The notes under the pieces are model-generated. The model was not told the DNA's origin and ran no database searches. It saw nothing but the letters and a program-made list of their open reading frames with translations. Position numbers and translations under genes: made by a program. Below, one piece after another: positions 55,901 to 64,000 of a stretch of 64,000 bases of DNA. Location of the stretch: the NCBI GenBank assembly GCA_964035545.1, contig OZ037765.1, positions 1,085,501-1,149,500 on the forward strand, in the 5' to 3' direction. This DNA comes from Bugula neritina. Lineage: Eukaryota; Bryozoa; Gymnolaemata; Cheilostomatida; Bugulidae. How positions within the stretch are numbered: position 1 is the first letter of the stretch; the number at the start of each line of letters is the position of its first letter.

Positions 55901-58453
55901 AACAGAGCGTACTATAAGCTGGCAGCTTAAACACCAGTCCGTCTCACTGTGAAAATACTAGAACTCGCTAAAATAACTCCGTCATCAGTTACATTAGTTA
56001 GAGTTGGCAAGTGGACCATAAAGTCCAAACTTGTCATGACTCATTTCCATACTAAATATATCATACAGTATTATATAATATAATCCTAGAATCTATTAGC
56101 AAGGATATTGTGAGTCACATCCATGGTGTTGGTACAACATACATTCACTCATGAATTATTCATAACCAACCCCAGTCACGATTCTATATTTTCTGCTAAA
56201 GCTTTCAGTTAGTAATGACTTTAGCATGCAATTCTGAGACTGTACAATCGTACTAAATGGGACCCGTGAGTTTAAACTGTCAGCTACATGTGAAATATTA
56301 ACACTGTGGCCTCTTAAACAAGTATTCGAATGTAACCTACTGCTATGACGTCACGGTACGTGTTAAGAAAATGACTCATAACTATATTTCAACACAACTG
56401 GGTGGACGCAACACGTTTCAAAGGCCTGTAAACAATGCGATAACACGACTATTCTTGTCCAGTAGTAGAACGTGTTTACATTAAAGTTTATCACTAAAAC
56501 TAACAAGAAGTGATAACAGTGAATATTGGGAGTGATGTTAACTGAAGAGTTACTCACTATGTAGATAGTTATCTATATCACTATCACTACGAGTGAATCA
56601 TTCTCTCCATATAATCATTGCTACTATGATAATATTTTCATAGCTTTGACAAAGCTTATTTGCTAAAAATATGCACTCCAGCATATTAAATTTGTGTTAT
56701 CACACTTGACTAGGCATTAAAAATGTAGTTGCAATGTTCAACAACATGACAATTCATACAGAGTAAATAGAAACATGAAATAGTCGTAACAAACTTAGCT
56801 AGTTACACAACTATGTCAACGTTTTGAAATAATTGAGTCAATTATTTATTCTGAATACAAATATATACTTGAAAGTTATTGGGAGAGTTAGTATTGACCA
56901 AAGGTGCATTCACATGGCTAAATTCCAAGCCAACTGACTACCACAGAGTATGGCTGTGTGTGAAAAGTTGACCTTTTAGCATTACATAAGCTCTACAAAC
57001 AACAAGATGCATGGCAGCATCTATATTCTCGAGTGCTGCCATAACATGTGTTGAAAAGGCAAATACCAACTGGTGAATGCACTATTTTATATAATTTAAT
57101 CAGGAACAGTTATGAAAGCTAAAAATGTTCGCCTGCTTTTGGTCAGTAGTTGGACTCAGCGTGTCAGGCCAAGGTCTTATAACTCCTAACATCTCTTACT
57201 TTGAACAAGTTTTAAATAAAACTCCATGATCAATAAGGGGAAATAATTATGAGCCAAAAACTGTCACCAAAAAGAGTTACAAATAGTGAGCTTCTTCCTA
57301 GCACCTGGCCAACCAATTTCAAACAGCTTCAGTTGTTAAAACAATTTCAATTTTTAGCTTACACTAGGGTATTGTTTTGAACTAGTAAATAAGTCTATAA
57401 CGAAAGTATATCTCTCGTCACTATGAAGCTATTCAATTACTACGACTATTAATATTAGCTCACTAGGCCAAGAAACAGGCAATCAGTATCGTCTGCTTTT
57501 CAGTTAAAGTTTGATGTTAAAACTTAAAACCAGTCAATTACATTAGTAGTAGTAGTAGACAGAGTAACCAGATCGAGACCTGAGCTGGGTGAAAATCAGG
57601 CAGTGTGAACTCTAGCAAATGTAACAGGTCAAGTGGCTGCTAAAACCAAACGTACTAATACTTTTATTTTATATTTACAAGTCTTCAAACTGGGCTAGCC
57701 ATTGGCTTACTGAGTGATCATGACTGATTGAAATGATCTACAATGACTATGAGTATGACTTTTACTTTGCCCGTCAAAAAATAATAAAACTAAAGTTTAT
57801 TCACTGTGATTATGGCTTTACCACATACTAGGTAGTAAGAATTAAATAATCATTATCAATTAGCATAATCGTAACGGTAATGAATAGTGATAAAAACATC
57901 ATATTCAAATTCAATGACAATTTGAATATCAATATGAATACGGCAGCGATGTGCAAATTTCTGAACATTTCACTAGGCCTAGCTCAAATATTTACTCACT
58001 TACCAGTTGGTACTCATTTCTTCTATCGAAGGCTGTGAGTATGCCTTTATCCTGCCACAACTCCTCTATCGCATCAGCATATTGAAGGAATGTAAACTCA
58101 TCTAACTCCCTTCCATTAAAGGCATAAACTAGCTGAGCATTTCTTTCATTTTTCACAGGTTCAGAGAATGGAATTCCTAGCTTCGAACGAGCGTCAACTA
58201 ACACTTTCATCCCTTTTACTAGATTCATATAAATAGTCTGTTGGTATTCCAGTAAATGCTCTGGGCTGAAACCATCTCCATGAATGATTTTCATCTGTTT
58301 TAGAAAAGTACTTTTGCCACTTTCACCAGATCCCAGCAAAAGTATTTTCTGTGTCCTTTTATATAGCTGCTTCTCCTTCGACAAAATACTATCTATATGT
58401 TTGCTCTTTAAGAGAGCTTCTCTAGATTCTGAGGACAAGCAACAAAGAAACAT
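52932..58453 (-). CDS. GNA13: Heterotrimeric G protein alpha subunit, G12/13 class
   Basis: Three coding exons on the minus strand: 58004-58453, 55670-55720 and 52932-53507, all phase 0; 358 residues (human GNA13 is 377). GTPase motifs: P-loop GSGESGKST (41-49), switch I with Arg180 and Thr183 in HARKATKGI, switch [11 protein letters not shown] with Gln206, NKTD (271-274), and TTAVDTENI near the end. [34 protein letters not shown] and the C-terminus LRSIMMQ are class-12 features. There is no Gly2 for myristoylation; Cys4 and Cys5 are palmitoylation candidates. It should couple GPCRs to RhoGEFs at the plasma membrane. The acceptor TTATTGTAG lies 5 bases before the ATG, so a 5' UTR exon exists upstream. 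GNA12 versus GNA13 cannot be decided here; in many invertebrates one gene represents both. Confidence 0.96.
53695..53907. repeat. TAC/CTA trinucleotide repeat in G-alpha intron 2
   Basis: About 210 bases of (TAC)n with GCT, AGT and ATT interruptions. The long open frames in all registers are artefacts. Confidence 0.95.
54143..54210. repeat. TAG trinucleotide repeat in G-alpha intron 2
   Basis: (TAG)n with ACTAGT interruptions; in opposite orientation to the array at 53695. Confidence 0.9.
54490..55072. repeat. 26-bp satellite with higher-order structure in G-alpha intron 2
   Basis: About 22 units of CTAGTACTAGTAGCAGTTAC plus TACTAA. A rarer TTAGTAGTAACTACTAACCA variant occurs at 54711 and again at 54920, about 209 bases (8 units) later, with the same order of variants around it. 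Units are strongly self-complementary around ACTAGTACTAGT. Confidence 0.9.
55721..58003 (-). other. G-alpha intron 1
   Basis: A 2.3-kb phase-0 intron without a recognised repeat array or nested gene. The frame at 56363-56557 has no exon-like context. Confidence 0.6.
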
Positions 58454-59030
58454 TTTTCTACAATAAGTTGAAAATAAGAATATTATCTGCCCAAAAGGGC
58501 ATCAGTTACCAACACTGTGAGTTTGTCTTATGATTTATTGAAATAGCCAGATAATTAGGTCGATTAGTAACAACTTTAGTATCGAGTTAAGTGAAGTCAT
58601 TTACTTGCAATTATTCTCGGACTACCACATTCCGTTTGTGAATGCAAGCTACTAGCCGATAACTCCAGCATTTATTTGCACAAGCGGGTCATGTTCAGAC
58701 AACTTGTCGGAGAAAATAACTCTTACTTTTAACGCAGGTATTTATAGTACCGCACCCATGCAGCCACCTCTAGAAGAACGGACCACTTTGATGTTGGTTC
58801 ATCAATATTTCCAGATTACCTGTGGTGACACTTATATTTTTATTTTAAAATTAACCAGTTAATAGCTCACAATAGCACTGCTTGCATGCTAAACACCACT
58901 AGTAACCAATCTTCAACTTGTATCATAGTGAAAATATATTATTATAGTCTGTCATAATGATAGAACTATCTAGATACTAGATACTAGATCATATTGTAAA
59001 AGGGACAAGACACGAGTTGGTTTACAAAAG
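58454..59030. other. Upstream region of the G-alpha gene and spacer to RPL17
   Basis: The minus strand just upstream of the G-alpha ATG is an intron (acceptor at 58459-58462), so the promoter lies further right, within this 580-bp gap or in the RPL17 gene. No clear core promoter was seen. Confidence 0.4.
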
Positions 59031-59036
59031 TTTATT
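59031..59036 (-). terminator. RPL17 poly(A) signal
   Basis: TTTATT on the plus strand, read as AATAAA on the minus strand, 32 bases after the RPL17 stop codon. Confidence 0.65.
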
Positions 59037-59067
59037 ATATTTCTACGAGTACAACAAAGCAGCGAGT

Positions 59068-61213
59068 TTAGCTCTGTTGAGTTCGCATCTGCCTCTTCAG
59101 CTTCTTCTTGCTCTCCTTCTTCTTGATGGGCTCTTCTTCGTCTGGTTTTGCTACGGCATCTTCTTTCTCTCCCAAGATGATCTCAATGTGGCAAGGACTG
59201 CTCATGTATGCTGCAATGGGAAAACAACTCATTAAATTTGAATTAATTTATGAAAATATAAAGTGGTGCCCTATTAAAATAGCCATTCAGCTTTAGAGAA
59301 CTACCTTGCTAACACAGTTTGAAGCCAAAAATTTCTTTGAATAATGATGGATTGCAACATTAAATTACCAACAAAAGGTACGCAAACTTGCATATCTGAT
59401 TTCTAAATTAAACGGCAAAAATCCCACGATGAAATTTCCACAATTATTTTAGATATATTTGCAAAAGACTCTCGCGGCTTTTTGTTTTCACAACAAAAAA
59501 TAATTTGGGTTTTAGAGTTGCCTCCTCCCCAACACTCAACGCATCCACAAAGAATGAATACTGAGAGTACACAGTGAGTTGGCACATCTGGTGGGAGACT
59601 CGTGAAAGGTGGGAGACTCGTGTACTTACGGTTGATTCGGCCATGAGCTCTGTACGTCCTTCTCCTCATCTTGGGTGCAGCGTTCACCTGTATGTGGTCA
59701 ATCACCAGGTGGTCTGTGTCGAGTCCCTTGAACTCTGCGTTACTCTCAGCGTTCTTGAGCAGCTGGAGCAGGAACTCAGCGGACTTCTTGGGCCATCTAC
59801 CCTGACACACTCCCCATTGCTTGCACTGTAATATATCAACAGTATAGTATAGACAGTGTACTAACTAACACAGGATTTGGTAGACATACAGAAATATCAA
59901 CACTTGAAATGTGTTCATCTAGCATAATTCCACAATAAAATAAATATATTTATAGCACCACAGGGCATTTGATGGGAACATTTAGCACTTTTCTATGATG
60001 GTTCACTATGTACACATTTCTGTCTGGGTGGATTCAGTAAGCTTCAATATTCTTTTATTAGTCACAGCCTGGTGACATGATGATTAACATAACAAACCTG
60101 AGCTTTACGTCCAACGTCACCCTTGAATCGAGTGAAAGGAACGATTTCCTTCTTGTTGATTACGTTTTTCAGAAACCTGACAGCCCTTCTCAGGTGCATG
60201 TGCTTGATGGCATTGGCCGCCTCCCTGGTGTTCTTGAAGTGAACTCTCAAATGAGACCCCTTTGCCTTGGCAGCTGAAATGGGGAGATGGTATGAGTAAC
60301 TTACAGAAACAAGTAGCTGGAGAAAGTTAACTTACTGAATGTAGCAAAAAGCTGCTCTATTACTTTGATGGCCAGGTTTAAATCAGTTGGTTAAGAATTT
60401 AGTTTGCAAGTCTTTGATGCAAATGTGTTGGAAATAACAACTGCTTTTAAATGCTAACACAAATATTTCAATGATTTAGACCTATATTAACTTTTCTAAA
60501 AGGTTAAAAATAATTTCAGTTAGTTGGATAGCTAAGAAGTTGCAAGTTTGAAAGTCAGTGTGACATGAACCTATTCTGGTACTATGAGATAATTTTATAG
60601 ATAAAATACTGTGGAGAGCTTTAAAAAATATCAAGCATCAACTGTATAACAATGTCTGCTACTTTCTCAATATCTACCCTAGGCCTATGCATATTATAGC
60701 AAGCAAAAAATTATAAACTAAAGCAACATCAAAACTATCAACAACATGCAAAAACTAGCAAAGGTGTTTTGTTTGCAGAATATTTTTCCTTTTATTTGTA
60801 CTCAGTAATAGATCAACATAAGTAGTAATTAGTATTACAGCCTATAAATTTGTTTAAAATAACGTTTAAATCCTTTAATAAATCCATGTCCTAATAAATG
60901 TATACATTAAATGATTAATATGTTAAGTTATCACTTTGATTTTAAATCGGGTAAATTTATTGCATATTTTATTATCTTTGTATTACAATTAGTCGTAGCA
61001 CTAAATCTAATAGTAAAAGTAATCCTAATGGTAAAGCAATTCACTGATATTCGATCAAGTTTAATATGAAAATCATCTTAATGAATATCCTCAACTTTAA
61101 GTGATCATGAATATGATCACCATATGCATTATGAATTAAATTTATTTTAATAAACATTCTTATCTTTGCTCACCTTTAGCTGCATTATCAGGCTCGGATG
61201 AATAACGAGTCAT
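59068..61213 (-). CDS. RPL17: 60S ribosomal protein uL22 (L17)
   Basis: Four coding exons on the minus strand: 61174-61213, 60098-60273, 59630-59825 and 59068-59210. Phases agree (1, 0, 1), giving 184 residues, the same length as the human protein. The sequence reads [20 protein letters not shown], then [39 protein letters not shown] and [20 protein letters not shown]. It ends with [20 protein letters not shown] and a lysine-rich tail ([18 protein letters not shown]). uL22 lines the peptide exit tunnel of the large subunit, with its beta hairpin near the constriction. A separate 5' UTR exon with a TOP-like tract precedes it. The last coding exon is followed closely by the poly(A) signal. Confidence 0.97.
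60274..61173 (-). other. RPL17 intron before coding exon 2
   Basis: 900 bases, AT-rich. I looked for C/D-box snoRNA signals (RTGATGA and CTGA with paired ends) on the minus strand and saw no convincing pair. Confidence 0.45.
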
Positions 61214-61504
61214 AATGGCAAGGTTTGTCTAAAATAATTTAAAAAGACATCAACAGACCATACAATGAAGCAGACCCTAGCTACAGGTGGGCTGCCTTCC
61301 AACATGAGAACTGGTAGCATCAACAGTTCGAGTTAAAGCCATTAAAATGATAATCATTTACAATCTGGAAGTTTGGTGCAGAAAGAAACATAAACAGCAC
61401 ATTTATCTAAGTGTAAGTATACGCTCATCTAACTAGATGAACGTATGTTGGCATTGGAAAAAGTGGATTAAATCTCAACATAAAATAAAAAGAATTGTAC
61501 TTAC

Positions 61505-61524
61505 TGATTTCAAACCGGAAAAGG
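61505..61524 (-). promoter_or_regulatory. RPL17 5' UTR exon with terminal oligopyrimidine tract
   Basis: The minus strand reads CCTTTTCCGGTTTGAAATCA followed by GTAAGT. The start of about eight pyrimidines fits the TOP tract of ribosomal protein mRNAs, which makes translation mTOR-sensitive. A matching acceptor (ATTTTAG) lies at 61229 before the exon with the ATG. The exact transcription start is inferred. Confidence 0.6.
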
Positions 61525-62897
61525 ATCCAAAGAGTTTTATGTGAGACAAGAACGCACATGTTTTTAAGCGAGCTTCTTATTGGCTGATCCGTTGTCATAC
61601 TATGATCACTTTATGCCATATAATTATTTTAGTTAGTTGTGTGAACATTTTTGTTATATTATTATTCCCAGCCTCTCACTCTCAGTGGTAATATTAGTAT
61701 ACCACAAATTTCACTGCGTTATAATACATTATAGCAAAAACTTGATTTAAAAGCAGCATATATGTTAATGGTGAAAGTATCCTTACTTTTAATTTTTACT
61801 TTTACTTTTACTTTTAGTTTTACTTTTAGTCTTTACTGATTACTCTTTTAGTTTTAGTTTTACTTTTACTTTTAGTTTAAGTTTTAGTGTTTAGTCTTTT
61901 ACTCTTTAGTCTCGACTCTTGAACTTAGTTTTACTCTTAGTCTTAGAGTCTTACAGTTACTCTTAATGTTTCTCTTAGCTTTTGCTTTTACAGTTTAACT
62001 TTACAGCTTAAGTAATAATAATAATTTAATGAAATTAAGATTCAAATCAAATTGAAATTGAAATAATTATAATAATAAATTATAAATAGTTTTTATATTG
62101 TTAAATATTAACTTTAAGTATTTGACTTAGTATTGCTATTAGTATGACTGTAAGTATTAGTATTACGTTTAAATTTTTGCTGTTAGTATTACTATCACTA
62201 TGAGTAGTAGTATCACTATCAATATTACTATCAGTCAAATTCAATGTCATTTACTCATTCACTTTCTCTTAGTCTTTCAGTTTTGTATCAATATGTCTGA
62301 CAGTGACGGTAATACTTATACTAATAGTAACAGACTTTAAAGTCTATTACTGTAATATTTGTTGTATCAGTATTGATACAACGTACAGTTATGCATTCGA
62401 GCATTTATAGTCATACTGATACTATCAGTATGACTACAGACTATGAGTCTGAAATATCATAATATTAATTAGATTTGGATAATATATTTATTTTATTTTT
62501 TAATATCAGTAATTGTAAGACTAAAAACACGTAAGTGTTAGTAATATGATGAGTACAACTCATATCAACCGTAGCTTAGAGTTGTTAAGTTGGTATTGTC
62601 ACAATTATTATATCTGCTATATTTTGTGAGTATAGCCATAACACTTCCCCATACTTAAAGCAAGAGAGAGTATCATTAATCATGTACCAGCTCATTAATT
62701 TGAAATAAATGTAATATTTCTTCTTGCTCTTTATGCATTAGTCTACAGTTTGTAAAATTAAGCTCAACTATAATTTTATGAGCTCATTAATGATTATTGC
62801 CAATGCATTGTTTCAGTTTCAGGCTGGTTTGCTTGAGTAAAAATAGACGTAGTCAGCCTACAGCTTTTGCTTGTCATTAGTCAGCGAATATAGCGGG
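61525..62897. other. Spacer between divergent RPL17 and MEK genes
   Basis: Shared upstream region of the two divergently transcribed genes. It includes a TTTTAC/TTTTAG low-complexity stretch (61785-61990) and ACTATCAGTATGAC-type words. The MEK 5' leader occupies the last part, with a possible acceptor CATTAG about 22 bases before the ATG. Confidence 0.5.
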
Positions 62898-64000
62898 ATG
62901 TCAAAGGCGCGTGCCAAAGCTGCCGCTATGGGGCTGACAGCATTGCCTGGCCAATCAGCAGAGACCTCACCTAGTGATGGAAGTGGGGAACCAAAGTGAG
63001 TATACTGGGACTTGGTGTTGGGTGTTTTGTATGACATCCGCACAGCTTCTATACAATATGGAATATCCACAGTTCTTATTAATGTTATAAGTATATGACG
63101 ATTTTCTTTCTGTAAGCTGAATGTGTCGTTTCTTTCACAAAATTTCCTTCTTTATGTTTTAAAATTTATCAATTTCTTTCCCCCAAAGCTCTTTGGGCGT
63201 TGGTGCAAATAAGTAAGTCCCTATTTTTATCAAAATTGTATATCTGTATTTTAGCTTAGGTAATGCTAATGTATACCATTAATTACTAGTGCATTACTAA
63301 TATACTAGCTACATCTTACTGATGTATTACTTGCATATTACTGATATATTACTTGCATATTACAGATATATTACTTGCATATTACTGATATATCACTTGC
63401 ATATTACTGATATATCACTTGCATATTACTGATATATCACTTGCATATTACTGATATATTACTTGCATATTACTGATATATTACTTCTATATTACAAATA
63501 TATTACTTGCATATTACTGATATATTACTTGCATATTACAGATATATTACTTGCATATTACAGATCTATTACTGTATTACTAGAATGTACTGATAAGTAT
63601 ACAGTTTGCTATGTTCAGTTATTCTGTTTCAGCTTTTTCTTCTATTGTAAGGTCTAGTTTACTCTGTTGAAATGACCAAAGTACAATTCAATGGGCAATA
63701 AATTTTGTAAAAACATTACCACCGTGTGTTTATATTCAGAACCGTATATATAATATATTAAATTAGCTTGGATTAGTAGATATTGCAGAGAGGCAATATA
63801 TGGTGTTTATGTCTTCAGGATTCATAATCTGGACGCTCTCACGAAGAAGTTGGACGAGTTGAATATCAACGACACAGAAAGGAGAAATCTGGAGCTCTTC
63901 TTAACCAACAAAGAGAAGATAGGGGAGATAAAGGATGAGGATTTCACTAAACAGGGGGAACTCGGCTCTGGTAATGGCGGGGTCGTGTTGAAAGTGTTCC
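62898..64000 (+). CDS. MAP2K1: MEK1/2-type MAP kinase kinase, first two coding exons (cut by window end)
   Basis: Exon 1 is 62898-62995 ([20 protein letters not shown], then [14 protein letters not shown]; phase 2). Exon 2 runs from 63819 to at least 64000. The junction restores Lys and gives [40 protein letters not shown] and [16 protein letters not shown]. The helix before the kinase domain matches the negative-regulatory helix and docking region of MEK1/2, and GSGNGG is the glycine-rich ATP loop. The N-terminal exon is short and basic like the ERK-docking start of MEK, though without a clean D-site. MEK phosphorylates ERK in the RAS-RAF cascade. The rest of the kinase lies beyond the window. 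MAP2K1 versus MAP2K2 is not resolvable and may not apply. Confidence 0.92.
63308..63566. repeat. 22-bp minisatellite in MEK intron 1
   Basis: About eleven units of TATATTACTTGCATATTACT plus GA, with CACTTGCATATT and ACAGATATATT variants. Confidence 0.9.

Noticed and set aside
59826-61173. Possible C/D-box snoRNA in RPL17 introns, as in vertebrates
   Set aside because: No paired RTGATGA and CTGA boxes with terminal stems on the minus strand; TGATGATT near 60075 is on the wrong strand.

Overview
The window is nuclear DNA from a metazoan. Six spliced genes have GT-AG introns and clear animal orthologues: LSM12, a CtIP/RBBP8/Sae2-type resection factor, a PEST-group tyrosine phosphatase, a G-alpha 12/13 subunit, ribosomal protein uL22 (RPL17) and a MEK1/2 kinase. 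The background is AT-rich, introns are mostly 0.1-3 kb and full of minisatellites, and degenerate transposons are common. The composition and compact introns suggest an invertebrate, but I cannot name the phylum.

Region 1 (1-24.3 kb) is a plus-strand tandem cluster of caspase-like genes. Each complete gene has a 5' UTR exon, a long exon 1 (unrecognised N-terminal region plus the caspase fold up to the catalytic-histidine motif CHG) and a short terminal exon 2 that starts in phase 0 and carries the catalytic-cysteine motif EAC plus a p10-like half. Two complete genes are visible (C, 12268-18918; D, 22339-24310). There are two further terminal exons: A (766-1125, exon 1 probably left of the window) and B (6940-7317, no exon 1 visible). 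Exon 2 and about 2.5 kb of 3' flank are repeated at A, B and C, so the terminal exon was multiplied separately from exon 1. Transposons fill the gaps: a 3.5 kb terminal-inverted-repeat insertion just upstream of exon 2 B, and a 3 kb inverted-repeat element holding a decayed Ty3/gypsy retrotransposon in the gene C intron.

Region 2 (24.3-39.3 kb) holds a possible small coiled-coil gene (minus), LSM12 (plus, 5 coding exons) and a CtIP-like gene (minus, 8 coding exons) convergent with LSM12. Their poly(A) signals lie about 30 bp apart. The CtIP-like protein carries a minisatellite-encoded cluster of acidic TQ motifs.

Region 3 (39.3-49.7 kb) is a PTP-PEST orthologue of 14 coding exons and 767 codons, intact by reading phase at every junction. 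Several introns hold private minisatellites, and two arrays are built from splice-site-like words next to real splice sites.

Region 4 (52.9-64 kb) holds GNA12/13 (minus, 3 coding exons, 358 aa), RPL17 (minus, 4 coding exons, 184 aa, with a TOP-like 5' UTR exon) and the first two coding exons of MEK1/2 (plus, cut by the window end). I found no tRNA, rRNA or CRISPR. Exon boundaries were read by eye from GT-AG signals, phase agreement and family conservation; no searches were run.
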